Positions 1-7,402 of a stretch of 64,000 nucleotides of DNA are shown piece after piece. Made by a program: the position numbers and the translations under genes. Numbering within the stretch: position 1 is the first letter of the stretch; every line of letters starts with the position of its first letter. The notes under the pieces are model-generated. The model was not told the DNA's origin. It saw only the letters and a list, made by a program, of their open reading frames with translations, and made no database searches. This DNA is from Algoriphagus locisalis (GTDB lineage: Bacteria > Bacteroidota > Bacteroidia > Cytophagales > Cyclobacteriaceae): contig NZ_FPBF01000005.1 of NCBI RefSeq assembly GCF_900116615.1, forward strand, positions 255,552 through 319,551, read 5' to 3'.

Positions 1-1641
1 AGAGCAGTCGGCACACCACACAATCCAAAAGTAGATATAGCCTTCAATCGCTATTATACTTATGAAGGTTTGGTGGATAATATGAAAAAGATTGCGGCAG
101 CGCATCCAAACATCGCTAAGCTGGAATCTATCGGAAAATCTTACGAGGGACGCGACATGTGGACCTTGACGATTACGGATTTTTCTACAGGTAAGGATAC
201 GGATAAACCAGGAATGTGGATTGATGGTAATATTCACTCCAATGAGATCCAGGGTGGTGAATTCTCCCTTTATGGAGCTTGGTACCTGACCGAAATGTTT
301 GCTGATAATGAATTTATTCAGCAATTATTGAAGGATAAGGTGTTTTACATCACGCCGACCATCAATCCCGATGCGAGAAATGATTTCTTTCTGGAGCCAA
401 ATACTGCCAATTCTCCACGCTCAGGGATGATGATTCTTGACAACGATGGTGATGGAGTAGCCGGAGAGGACGGGATGGATGATCTGGATGGGGATGGTCA
501 TATCACCATGATGATCAGAAAATCACCTACAGGGCGCTACATCAAAGATCCTCAGGATCCGCGCAAGCTGATAATGGTGGGAGCAGATAAAATGGGTGAA
601 TATGAAATGCTCGGACAGGAAGGTACAGATGGAGATGGCGATGGTCGTGTGAATGACGATGGAGTTGGGTATTACGATCCAAACCGTGACTGGGGCTGGA
701 ACTGGCAACCGGATTATATCCAAAGAGGGGCATTGAGATATCCATTTACGCTACCGGAAAACCGCTCTATCATGGAGTTTGTGAAAAAGCACCCGAATAT
801 AGCTGGAGCTCAAAGTTTCCACAACTCAGGAGGCATGATCCTGAGAGGACCAGGTGCAGAAGAGGATGTGAGTACCTACAATCGAAATGATATCCGAATC
901 TACGATGCCTTGGGTCAAAAAGGCCAGGAAATGATACCAGGATATAGATACCTGACTGTTTATAAGGATTTATATTCTGTTTTTGGAGGGGAATTAGATT
1001 GGTTTTATGGTGTGCGCGGGATTTTCACCTTTTCAAATGAGCTGATGGTTCCATACTTGTATTTCCATAAACAAGGCGGCGGGCAAAATGAAATGTTCGA
1101 GGTAGATGAGTTTTTGACGATGGGAGATGCCTTTGTGAATTGGCATGAGTATGAGCATCCGCAGTTTGGAACAGTTGAGATCGGAGGATTCAAAAAGAAT
1201 TTTGGTCGTGCTCATCCGGGATTCTTATTGGAGCAGGACGCTCACCGGAATATTGCATTCACGATTTACCATGCTTACCACACGCCAAAACTTTCTGTAA
1301 TGGATGTGAAGGAAGAAGATCTTGGTGGAGGTCTGAAAGCGATCACTGCAACTATCTTTAATGAGCGTCTGATGCCAACACACGCCAGCCAGGATCTTAA
1401 ATACAAGATTGAAAGACCTGATTACGTCACTCTTTCCGGAGCCAAAGTTGTTGCGGGATTTGTGGTGGAAGATGAGGATTTCAACAAGTTGACAGAGCAA
1501 AAAAATAATCCTGAGAAAATCTTGGTTGAAAATGTGCCGGGAATGACTGGAGTAAAAGTGAAGTGGATTGTGTCCTCTGGGTCCAATTATTCCATTACAG
1601 TCGATTCTGCCAAAGGCGGAAAGGCGAGTTGGAAGAAGTAA
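1..1641 (+). CDS. M14-family zinc carboxypeptidase, 5' end outside window
   Basis: The reading frame is open from base 1, so the N-terminus lies outside the window; the first in-frame start-like codon (TTG at 70) is internal. Zinc-site signatures of M14 peptidases are visible: an HSNE motif (HxxE, about residues 79-82 counted from base 1), an SFHNSGG segment holding the third zinc ligand, and FSNE with the probable catalytic Glu. Between the first and second zinc motifs lie two Asp/Gly-rich stretches (DNDGDG, DLDGDG, DGDGDG) that resemble EF-hand or dockerin-type calcium loops. M14 enzymes cleave C-terminal residues from peptides, and this one is probably secreted, although the signal peptide cannot be seen. 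The C-terminal 150 residues form a beta-rich accessory region. A good terminator follows. Confidence 0.9.
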   Translation, partial: RAVGTPHNPKVDIAFNRYYTYEGLVDNMKKIAAAHPNIAKLESIGKSYEGRDMWTLTITDFSTGKDTDKPGMWIDGNIHSNEIQGGEFSLYGAWYLTEMFADNEFIQQLLKDKVFYITPTINPDARNDFFLEPNTANSPRSGMMILDNDGDGVAGEDGMDDLDGDGHITMMIRKSPTGRYIKDPQDPRKLIMVGADKMGEYEMLGQEGTDGDGDGRVNDDGVGYYDPNRDWGWNWQPDYIQRGALRYPFTLPENRSIMEFVKKHPNIAGAQSFHNSGGMILRGPGAEEDVSTYNRNDIRIYDALGQKGQEMIPGYRYLTVYKDLYSVFGGELDWFYGVRGIFTFSNELMVPYLYFHKQGGGQNEMFEVDEFLTMGDAFVNWHEYEHPQFGTVEIGGFKKNFGRAHPGFLLEQDAHRNIAFTIYHAYHTPKLSVMDVKEEDLGGGLKAITATIFNERLMPTHASQDLKYKIERPDYVTLSGAKVVAGFVVEDEDFNKLTEQKNNPEKILVENVPGMTGVKVKWIVSSGSNYSITVDSAKGGKASWKK

Positions 1642-1666
1642 AATTTTACTTATAACGAATCCTAAA

Positions 1667-1695
1667 GCCGGCTCCTTCGGGAGTCGGTTTTTTTG
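1667..1695 (+). terminator. Rho-independent terminator after the M14 peptidase gene
   Basis: An 8-bp stem CCGGCTCC/GGAGTCGG (one G-U pair) with a TTCG tetraloop is followed by a run of T. It lies 26 bases after the stop codon. Confidence 0.85.
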
Positions 1696-1775
1696 GTGGT
1701 CAGGCTTTTGGAAAATCTTAAGGAAACGAAATCTTCGAGAATGGGTATAAATACTTAGAGCCAAAACTAATAGCC

Positions 1776-2024
1776 ATGGCAAAGAACAGCAGACCCAGTA
1801 TAAAAAATGAAGAGCAATATGAAGCCCTTCGTGACAAAGGAATGAGTCAGGAAAAGGCTGCCCGAATCGCCAATACCGAAGACTCAGGAAAAAAGGGAGG
1901 AAAGGCCAAGCCCTATGAGGAGCGGACAAAAGATGAACTTTACGAACAGGCCAAATTCGTAGGCATCGAAGGAAGAAGTAAAATGACCAAGAAGGAATTG
2001 ATTTATGCCCTTCGAAACAACTAA
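1776..2024 (+). CDS. Small Rho_N-domain protein (DUF7218-like)
   Basis: This is an 82-residue basic protein. The N-terminal half (NEEQYEALRDKGMSQEKAARIAN) matches, from memory, a short motif found in small bacterial proteins annotated as Rho termination factor N-terminal-like or DUF7218. The C-terminal 30 residues (ELYEQAKFVGIEGRSKMTKKEL) look like a Rho_N/SAP-type helix-extension-helix nucleic-acid-binding fold. A GKKGGKAK linker joins the halves. The function is unknown; nucleic-acid binding is an inference. The ATG at 1776 is the only sensible start. The gene stands alone between two terminators. Confidence 0.8.
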   Translation: MAKNSRPSIKNEEQYEALRDKGMSQEKAARIANTEDSGKKGGKAKPYEERTKDELYEQAKFVGIEGRSKMTKKELIYALRNN

Positions 2025-2059
2025 AAAAAAGCCCTGTCCCGGTAAACCGAGGCAGGGCT
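2023..2059 (-). terminator. Terminator of the minus-strand secreted-protein gene
   Basis: AGCCCTG/CAGGGCT pairs, with an inner CGG-TAAA-CCG stem, and is followed on the minus strand by eight T. It overlaps the last bases of the convergent plus-strand gene and may work weakly in that direction too. Confidence 0.8.
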
Positions 2060-2081
2060 AGCTTTATAGAGTTGGTTTAGC

Positions 2082-2648
2082 TTATAGGCTAGTAACGTAG
2101 CTTTCGAAACCTGAAGCTGTTTTTACTTTGAAGTTGATGCCTGCTCCACTCACTTTATCGAAAGAGTAGATTTTGTGAAGTCCCTGAGGATTGTCGATTT
2201 TCTCAGTGTGGATCAATTTGTCTCCATCATAGATCATTACTTCGATATCTTTTGCATCCAAGTTGCTTACTAGCAATCTGTATTTGTTGTCTCCCATTGG
2301 AGCAACTCTAGAGAATACAGTTGGAACTTCAGTTACGAAGTTATTGAATGAACCTGAAGTTAAGACACCAGATTCGTCTGTAACTACTACAGAATAAGCT
2401 CCTTGAGGAAGTGCTTTAAGGTCATACTTCTTAGCAAACGCCTCAGTCTTGTTGATTCTGTCTCTTAAGATCAAACGATCTTCAGCATCAGTGATTTTCA
2501 CGATCACAGTTCCTTGTGGTGCTTCATTGAAAGCTACTGCTACCTTAGTAGTTTCAGTTTGTCTAATGACAACTGCTGTTCCTTCTGATTTGGCAAACGC
2601 TCCTGCAGCGATCCCCGCTACAAAAAGCAATGTGAATAATTTTTTCAT
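2082..2648 (-). CDS. Secreted beta-rich protein of unknown function
   Basis: This 188-residue protein starts with a clear Sec signal peptide (MKKLFTLLFVAGIAAGAFA, cleavage near residue 19). The rest is predicted from its alternating pattern to be two Ig-like or fibronectin-like beta domains (roughly residues 25-105 and 110-188), with phrases such as GAYSVVVTDESG that recur in Bacteroidota extracellular proteins of the DUF3244 type. No catalytic motif is visible. It has its own promoter (2773-2803), a 5' leader of about 115 bases and its own terminator, so it appears to be monocistronic. The function is not known. Confidence 0.75.
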   Translation of the reverse strand: MKKLFTLLFVAGIAAGAFAKSEGTAVVIRQTETTKVAVAFNEAPQGTVIVKITDAEDRLILRDRINKTEAFAKKYDLKALPQGAYSVVVTDESGVLTSGSFNNFVTEVPTVFSRVAPMGDNKYRLLVSNLDAKDIEVMIYDGDKLIHTEKIDNPQGLHKIYSFDKVSGAGINFKVKTASGFESYVTSL

Positions 2649-2772
2649 TTTAATAATTGGTTTGAATAGGTTCTAATTTTTGTGTAACCGCCGGACGGCT
2701 GATCCGTCTCTTGGTGGGGTAATTTGGGCTACATTTTCCATCGGGGTAACCGATTGGTTTGTTATTACGATT

Positions 2773-2803
2773 CAAAGGTACGATGGAAATCATTAATTAC
2801 AAA
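2773..2803 (-). promoter_or_regulatory. Bacteroidota-type housekeeping promoter
   Basis: On the minus strand, TTTG (-33) is followed after 19 bases by TACCTTTG (-7), matching the Bacteroidota primary-sigma consensus. It predicts a leader of about 115 bases for the secreted protein at 2082-2648. That leader contains a GACGG-ATCAG-CCGTC-like hairpin at about 2690-2715. Confidence 0.75.
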
Positions 2804-3144
2804 TACTTCAATGAAAAAAGATTATTGTTAATGATTTGATAACAGATCAATGAAATATTTGCCGATTTAATAAAATGCTCCCGCAATCGATAGCGGAACT
2901 CGTTGCGTTTCGATTTTTGCCAGTTTTGAAAAATATTTATTGGTAAAAAAGGGTTTTACAAAATATTGTAATCACAGCTTTTAAGAATGTCTATAGATTT
3001 CCAATGGAAATTTTGTGAAAAAAAATTTAAAATATTTTTCAGAAGGCATTTCAAAAGAGAAGGAAATGAAGCCGATTTGATAAAAATCAACAATATTTGG
3101 CTAAAGTTATTGCTGTTATATCATCCGGATATTGAGGATTAGGC
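2804..3144. other. AT-rich intergenic stretch with nothing recognisable
   Basis: These 340 bases hold no ORF with coding character, no repeat and no RNA fold that I recognise. They lie between the promoter of the 2082-2648 gene and the terminator of the DUF4252 operon. Confidence 0.5.
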
Positions 3145-3186
3145 AAAAAAAACAGGCTTAGAATCGATTATCTAAACCTGTTTTTG
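3145..3186 (-). terminator. Terminator of the ECF-sigma/DUF4252 operon
   Basis: AAACAGG-C-TTAG pairs with CTAA-A-CCTGTTT around an ATCGAT-containing loop, with T or A tracts on both sides. It is drawn on the minus strand because the operon ends at 3237. Confidence 0.8.
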
Positions 3187-3236
3187 GAAATCTCACAAAA
3201 ATAGGAAATGTGACTTTTCCGGATTTTTAGACTGAA

Positions 3237-3725
3237 TTAGTTTCTTCCCTTATAATTTGCCGCTTTTGCAACCAATTCCTGGTCAAATTTTCCTTTTAAT
3301 TCCACCACCATTAGGTCACCTTCATCGCCACCCACTAGCACCACTAAGTCCGAAATGGTATTTCCTCCTTTGGAATAAACCATCACTCCGCCTTTTTTGC
3401 CTTCGGACGCTTCCATTAACAAATCGTAGCGCTCCCTTTCCAAGCCTTTTTGCAAAGCTTTATATTCCACTCTGCCGTCATCAACGTGATCAGGTAGCGT
3501 AAAGAAATTTAGTTTTTCGATAGACTTAGCTACAGTCGCCATGTCATTCTCGTCAATATCGATTTTGAAGCCCTCTGCAAAATTCATAAAGTTGCCCCCG
3601 ATCTCCATGTGAAAGAAGTCGTCTTCACTTTTGTATTTTTCATAAAGAGCCTTGACGCTTTTGCTCTGTGCCTGAACGGCCATTACTGATCCGATTAGTG
3701 CTAAGGTTAGGATTAGCTTTTTCAT
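3237..3725 (-). CDS. DUF4252 protein, secreted
   Basis: This 162-residue protein has a signal peptide (MKKLILTLALIGSVMAVQA, then QSKS). The body fits DUF4252, a Bacteroidota family of about 160-190 residues: an N-terminal LYEKYKSEDDF segment, a central LNFFTLPDHVDD strand-turn, and a C-terminal DLVVLVGGDEGDLMVVELKGKF strand pair. It is a paralogue of the next gene (3839-4375), sharing the F-x-[KR]-Y and GD-x3-[LV]-x2-L-x-G-x-F patterns. It lies last in an operon with an ECF sigma factor and an anti-sigma-like protein, so it may be a target or sensor of that system. The biochemical role is unknown. Confidence 0.85.
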   Translation of the reverse strand: MKKLILTLALIGSVMAVQAQSKSVKALYEKYKSEDDFFHMEIGGNFMNFAEGFKIDIDENDMATVAKSIEKLNFFTLPDHVDDGRVEYKALQKGLERERYDLLMEASEGKKGGVMVYSKGGNTISDLVVLVGGDEGDLMVVELKGKFDQELVAKAANYKGRN

Positions 3726-3803
3726 AATTATTATATAGTATGGTTTTTTTTAAATGCTTATTTCTGTTGTCAACCTTTTGGGTAACTTGAAGTATCTTCT
3801 TAA

Positions 3804-3838
3804 TTGAGAATTGAGAATTGAGAATTGAGAATTGAGAA
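3804..3838. repeat. Five perfect tandem copies of heptamer TTGAGAA
   Basis: TTGAGAA is repeated five times without a mismatch, and the array ends at the stop codon of the DUF4252 gene at 3839. It lies in the 113-base gap between the two DUF4252 genes. Its period equals that of other arrays in this window (48292, 59434, 60986). Confidence 0.95.
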
Positions 3839-4375
3839 TTATTTTACTCCCTTACTTCCTTTCCCATATAGATCCATTCCCGGGATATCAGTTTTTTCGG
3901 CCAGCATGTTTAGGTCTTCATAGGTGAAGCTTCCCAGCATGGATAATAAGGTGAAATCTCCCGCTTCTCCTGAGATCATCATAAGTTCCTTTACTAAGCC
4001 ACCTTCCTCGCGAACCATAAACTTCAGGCTACTTCCCTTGTCTTCCACAATCATAAGGTCTTCGTACTTATTTTTAGTAAGCGTTCCCATGGCTTCTCTA
4101 TAGAAAGTCATTCCATCCACTTCGTCGGAGGAAAGAATTCGAATCCCTTTTACTTTTTGAATCAGTTCCCCGAGGTCCTCTGAGTCTTTGTCTGTTCCTG
4201 CATTGCTTTTCAGAAAGCCTCCAGCCATCTGCATCATCTTCGGACTGATATACACCCTGGAGAAACGGTCATCTTCCATGTATTTGGAGAAGAAGCGCTG
4301 GATGGCATCATCCTGAGCCTGCACCTTTATAGTAAAGGCGAGCAGTAAAAGTGGTATTAGTATATATTTTTTCAT
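3839..4375 (-). CDS. DUF4252 protein, secreted (paralogue)
   Basis: This 178-residue protein has a signal peptide (MKKYILIPLLLLAFTIKVQA, then QDDA). It carries the DUF4252 layout: an IQRFFSKYMEDD start, a short helix, IRILSSDEVDG, then LMMISGEAGDFTLLSMLGSF. It starts 3 bases after the anti-sigma-like gene stops, so the two are almost certainly co-transcribed. The stop codon is embedded in the edge of a heptamer array. Two DUF4252 genes after a sigma/anti-sigma pair is an arrangement I have seen in Bacteroidota, but no function is established as far as I know. Confidence 0.85.
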   Translation of the reverse strand: MKKYILIPLLLLAFTIKVQAQDDAIQRFFSKYMEDDRFSRVYISPKMMQMAGGFLKSNAGTDKDSEDLGELIQKVKGIRILSSDEVDGMTFYREAMGTLTKNKYEDLMIVEDKGSSLKFMVREEGGLVKELMMISGEAGDFTLLSMLGSFTYEDLNMLAEKTDIPGMDLYGKGSKGVK

Positions 4376-4378
4376 TGC

Positions 4379-4807
4379 TTATTTTGATAAGGAGTTGCCA
4401 AATAATTGGTTTGTTGTATTCAGGTATTTCATTTCATTCATTACACCCATTTCTTCCTGACCTTTTGAGAGGTTAGTTTGGATTAAAGCAAATGCCTGCA
4501 TCACCTCTAGGTATGCTTCCTGCTCAGCTTGCTTCTGCTCATATACAGTCCATCCCCAGACGGAGCCGAACAAGATTGCCACAGATGCAGCCCAATTCAT
4601 CCAGTTTCTGGATTTGATAGGGACTGTCTTAGTAGGCATTTTTATGCTTGGTTCTTCGGACGTGATCTCGCTTATACCTATAAACAAAGCTTTCTCATCG
4701 GCATATCCTTCGGCAGATTGAAGTAAAAGCTTCAATTCCTGTTCTTCAGCTAAGCTTGTCTCAGCTTCCCAGTACTTTTCGAGTAATTCGTCTATTCGCT
4801 GGTTCAT
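4379..4807 (-). CDS. Putative membrane anti-sigma factor
   Basis: This is a 142-residue protein with an N-terminal helical segment (IDELLEKYWEAETSLAEEQELKLLLQ) that resembles the cytoplasmic anti-sigma domains of Bacteroidota ECF partners. It has one transmembrane helix (WAASVAILFGSVWGWTVY, about residues 70-88) and a short periplasmic helical tail ending in a threonine/asparagine-rich segment. The start overlaps the sigma factor stop by 4 bases (ATGA). Position and topology make an anti-sigma role likely. No zinc-binding HxxxCxxC motif is visible, so it is not a ZAS-type protein. Confidence 0.7.
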   Translation of the reverse strand: MNQRIDELLEKYWEAETSLAEEQELKLLLQSAEGYADEKALFIGISEITSEEPSIKMPTKTVPIKSRNWMNWAASVAILFGSVWGWTVYEQKQAEQEAYLEVMQAFALIQTNLSKGQEEMGVMNEMKYLNTTNQLFGNSLSK

Positions 4808-5295
4808 TTGGTTAATTTTTGGTTGAGCATCCGCTCTCGAATGCTTTTTCTGGCTCGGTGAAGATTCACTTTCACTTGTTCCAAACTTATGTCCAGGTGC
4901 TCTGTAATTTCCTCGTAACTCAAGCCTTCCACTTCTCTCAGGTGAAAAATCTCCTGCTGTCGTATCGGCAATCCTTTGACAAGCTTCATCACTTGTCGCA
5001 CGGTGTCTTTTGTGTCTTCAGAAACTGTTTCTTCAAGTTGCAATTCTTCCAACCCTTCAAGAGAGTCTAGTTTCTTCGTTTGGCGGAAGTGCATCAATGC
5101 TTCATTTTTCAAACTTCTCACCAGCCAAGCAGTTAAGTTGGGGTGGGTTCGAAGTTCTTCTTCCCGTTCGAAGGTTTTTTCGAAGACATTCTGAAGCAAA
5201 TCCTCGGCAAGGGATCTATCCCTAACCCAGAGATACCCCAGCCGATAGAGCCTGCCTCTTTGCGGCCAGATATGTGCTTCAAAAAATGACTTCAT
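4804..5295 (-). CDS. ECF (sigma-70 family) RNA polymerase sigma factor
   Basis: This 163-residue protein has a region 2 helix (AEDLLQNVFEKTFE, contacting core polymerase and the -10 element), a region 2.4-like segment with LTAWLVRSLKNEALMHFR, and a region 4 helix-turn-helix (LPIRQQEIFHLREVEGLSYEEI, then VKVNLHRARKSIRERM). The length and the absence of regions 1 and 3 are typical of ECF factors. It heads the operon with an anti-sigma-like protein and two DUF4252 proteins, and probably activates its own promoter. Confidence 0.93.
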   Translation of the reverse strand: MKSFFEAHIWPQRGRLYRLGYLWVRDRSLAEDLLQNVFEKTFEREEELRTHPNLTAWLVRSLKNEALMHFRQTKKLDSLEGLEELQLEETVSEDTKDTVRQVMKLVKGLPIRQQEIFHLREVEGLSYEEITEHLDISLEQVKVNLHRARKSIRERMLNQKLTK

Positions 5296-5324
5296 TTAAT
5301 ACGGTAATGCATGAGATAGGCGTA

Positions 5325-5331
5325 TGTTACA
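5325..5331 (-). promoter_or_regulatory. Possible ECF-type -35 element (TGTAACA)
   Basis: TGTAACA on the minus strand, 30 bases before the sigma gene, resembles the GTAAC core seen upstream of many Bacteroidota ECF sigma genes and follows a T-rich tract. The matching -10 element (perhaps CGTATT) lies at a poor distance, so this is only a candidate. Confidence 0.3.
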
Positions 5332-5614
5332 GTCGGGGCTAAAAAAAAGTGAAGTTTTTTTTGAACTTTCTTTTCTACAGAGTAGCCGAAGACTATCAGT
5401 AATTTAAGATTTTGGCTGTGAGAAATAGCTAGACTAAATTGCTTCTAAATTGCAGATCAATATAGTATGCATGCCTACTATTTCTTAATTTGCTATACTT
5501 CAAGCAAAAATTGATTCTGTATCTTGTATCAAACCTTAAACACAGCGATGGGTTGGAACCATTCAAAAGAGAGAAGTTTAGAAATTCCTAATTCAGGTAG
5601 TTGGACAGAATATT
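5332..5614. other. Intergenic stretch with no recognised element
   Basis: About 280 bases between the sigma-factor promoter region and a GC-rich repeat. I see no convincing gene, RNA or regulatory site. The only plus-strand ORF here runs into the antisense of tRNA-Phe and is not credible. Confidence 0.5.
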
Positions 5615-5675
5615 TACCTGCGCTCTCTGCGATCCCGATGGCTTTCGGGACTTTGCGCCCTTTGTGGTTAAATAA
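5615..5675. repeat. GC-rich dispersed repeat with TCCCGA/TCGGGA hairpin
   Basis: The tract carries the phrases CTGCGCTCTCTGCG and ACTTTGCGCCCTTTGTGGTT. Between them, at 5633-5650, lies TCCCGATGGCTTTCGGGA, an imperfect palindrome. Similar GC-rich TTGCGCC/CGCAGAG tracts occur at 37771, 40321 and 51045. From memory, such tracts and a CCCGATAGCTATCGGG palindrome are scattered through many Bacteroidota genomes. Confidence 0.65.
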
Positions 5676-5681
5676 GCACAT

Positions 5682-5710
5682 AAAAAAAGCCATGAATTGC
5701 TTCATGGCTT
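5682..5710 (-). terminator. Terminator of tRNA-Phe
   Basis: AAGCCATGAA/TTCATGGCTT forms a 10-bp stem followed on the minus strand by seven T, directly after the tRNA 3' end. Confidence 0.9.
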
Positions 5711-5711
5711 G

Positions 5712-5784
5712 TGGTGATAAGTGGACTCGAACCACCGACTCACGGATTTTCAGTCCGATGCTCTACCAACTGAGCTATATCACC
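5712..5784 (-). tRNA. tRNA-Phe (anticodon GAA)
   Basis: Read on the minus strand, the 73-base sequence folds as a complete cloverleaf: acceptor GGTGATA/TATCACC, D-arm AGCTCAGTTGGTAGAGC, anticodon stem CGGAC/GTCCG-type pairing with loop TGAAAAT (anticodon GAA), and T-arm with GGTTCGAGTCC. The discriminator base is A. CCA is not encoded. It has its own promoter and terminator. Confidence 0.97.
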
Positions 5785-5801
5785 TTGTTTGTAAAGTGAT
5801 G

Positions 5802-5831
5802 CAAAGGTAGGTATTTGAATATTTGAAGCAA
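5802..5831 (-). promoter_or_regulatory. Promoter of tRNA-Phe
   Basis: On the minus strand, TTG is followed after exactly 19 bases by TACCTTTG, the Bacteroidota -33/-7 pair, and lies about 17 bases before the mature tRNA 5' end. Confidence 0.8.
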
Positions 5832-5887
5832 GTCATTTTAGAAAAAAATATAGACTAAAACCCAAGAAACACGCTAATAACGTCACT

Positions 5888-7219
5888 ATGAGCTTTTTAC
5901 CTCAACTTATATTTTTGATCATTTTACTGGCCGCTGGCTACTTCTTGATCAAACGAGTCAAATTCCTCCGCAGAAACATCTTTCTGGGGAAGGCTGAGAC
6001 AAGAAATGATCAACCAGAGAAGCGCTGGAAGACAATGCTGCTGGTAGCATTCGGCCAGCAAAAAATGTTCAAGCGATTTATTCCTGCTTTTTTGCACTTC
6101 TTCGTCTATGTGGGATTTCTGGTGATCAACCTAGAAGTACTGGAGTTTGTCATCGATGGCATCGTAGGAACACACCGTATTTTTGCCCCGTTTCTAGGAA
6201 GTGCTTATACCGTGGCGATGAATATTTTCGAATTTCTCGCAGTTGCCGTGCTTGTATCCTGTGTTATTTTTCTAATCAGGCGAAATGTGACCCGTATTCC
6301 TCGCTTTACAAAGCCCGAAATGAAAGGCTGGCCCGCAATGGATGCTAATATCATTTTAGTGATTGAGATCGTCTTGATGATCGCTATTCTGAAAATGAAT
6401 GCAGCTGACCAGGTCTTGGCTTCCCGTGGGGTGGGACATTACATTCCAGTCGGCGGATTATTCTTCAGTGGATTGCTGACTCCTATGTTTGAAAGTTTCA
6501 GTTCTGAATTCCTGATTTTTGTGGAAAGAGCCGCCTGGTGGTTCCATATTGTAGGGATTTTGGCATTTGCTATTTACGTGACTTATTCCAAGCATCTACA
6601 TATTTTCCTAGCCTTCCCGAACACTTGGTACTCGAACTTGAAGCCAAAGGGAGAAATGGAAAACATGCCAGCTGTCACCAATGAGGTGAATATGATGCTG
6701 GGAATTCCTTCTGACGCGCCAACTGACCCGCCTGCCGAAATCGGTAGATTTGGAGCCAAAGACATCAATGACCTGAGCTGGATTAATGTGATGAATGCCT
6801 ATTCCTGCACAGAATGCGGTAGATGTACTTCAGAGTGTCCGGCAAATATTACGGGTAAAAAGCTTTCTCCAAGAAAAATCATGATGGATGTGCGTGATCG
6901 TGCCGAGGAAGTAGGAAAAAGCTTGGATTCTGGAGGAAAAGGCTTGGAAGATGGTAAATCACTGTTGGGTGACTACATTACTAAAGAGGAATTGAATGCC
7001 TGTACCAGTTGCAATGCCTGTGTGGAAGCCTGTCCGGTAAATATAGATCCCCTAGCGATAATTTTGGAAATGCGACGTTATGTGGCCATGGAAGAGTCGG
7101 GAACGCCAGCTCAGTGGAATGCCATGTTCCAAAATATGGAAACCAGTTTTGCGCCATGGAAATTCAGCCCTCAGGATAGATTTAATTGGGCGGAGAAAGT
7201 GAAAGAAGAAGAAATGTAA
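5888..7219 (+). CDS. Membrane Fe-S oxidoreductase, HdrE/NarI-HdrC-like fusion
   Basis: This 443-residue protein has five or six transmembrane helices in its first 245 residues. Conserved histidines (H70, H184, H220, H236/H238) suggest haem b ligands as in NarI-like quinol modules. A soluble domain carries two 4Fe-4S motifs, CTECGRCTSECP (C307, C310, C313, C317) and CTSCNACVEACP (C372, C375, C378, C382). The family passes electrons between a soluble partner and the quinone pool. The next gene encodes a CCG-domain protein, the HdrB-type partner. In other bacteria such complexes have been linked to electron-transfer flavoprotein:menaquinone oxidation during fatty-acid breakdown; that assignment is an inference here. 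No etf or acyl-CoA dehydrogenase gene is adjacent. Confidence 0.88.
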   Translation: MSFLPQLIFLIILLAAGYFLIKRVKFLRRNIFLGKAETRNDQPEKRWKTMLLVAFGQQKMFKRFIPAFLHFFVYVGFLVINLEVLEFVIDGIVGTHRIFAPFLGSAYTVAMNIFEFLAVAVLVSCVIFLIRRNVTRIPRFTKPEMKGWPAMDANIILVIEIVLMIAILKMNAADQVLASRGVGHYIPVGGLFFSGLLTPMFESFSSEFLIFVERAAWWFHIVGILAFAIYVTYSKHLHIFLAFPNTWYSNLKPKGEMENMPAVTNEVNMMLGIPSDAPTDPPAEIGRFGAKDINDLSWINVMNAYSCTECGRCTSECPANITGKKLSPRKIMMDVRDRAEEVGKSLDSGGKGLEDGKSLLGDYITKEELNACTSCNACVEACPVNIDPLAIILEMRRYVAMEESGTPAQWNAMFQNMETSFAPWKFSPQDRFNWAEKVKEEEM

Positions 7220-7221
7220 TG

Positions 7222-7263
7222 ATTTCCGATATCAGATTTCGGATTTACGATTTCTGGTAAATT
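7222..7263. repeat. Heptad array ATTTNNG (left arm of an inverted pair)
   Basis: Units ATTTCCG, ATATCAG, ATTTCGG, ATTTACG and ATTTCTG follow one another with a strict 7-bp period, then GTAAATT. The array starts 2 bases after the upstream stop codon. Its mirror image lies at 7367-7402. Confidence 0.85.
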
Positions 7264-7366
7264 CAAACGATGATTTCCAAAAAAAGCTTTCGTTTGAAAT
7301 TGAAATAACTATCAAAATAATTTGTGGTCTAAGGGTATAAAAGAATCTCAATTCTAAGTAGGGTCT

Positions 7367-7402
7367 CGTAAATCGTAAATCAAAAAATCGTAATTCAGAA
7401 TT
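7367..7402. repeat. Heptad array CGTAAAT (right arm of the inverted pair)
   Basis: Units CGTAAAT, CGTAAAT, CAAAAAAT (one base longer), CGTAATT and CAGAATT end directly at the ATG of the next gene (7403). The reverse complement reads ATTTACG-type heptads like those at 7222-7263, so the two arrays face each other across about 100 bases and could pair in the transcript. Confidence 0.85.

Noticed and set aside
1225..1929. 234-residue minus-strand reading frame
   Set aside because: It lies antisense to the M14 gene and crosses a terminator; its translation has no protein-like character.
2649..2772. Riboswitch in the leader of the secreted-protein gene
   Set aside because: There is a GC-rich hairpin, but nothing matches a known riboswitch core.
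3804..3838. CRISPR array
   Set aside because: The heptamers here and at 48292 and 60986 have no spacers, the units are far too short, and no cas gene is present.
5524..5799. 91-residue plus-strand reading frame
   Set aside because: It reads through a dispersed repeat, a terminator and the antisense of tRNA-Phe.
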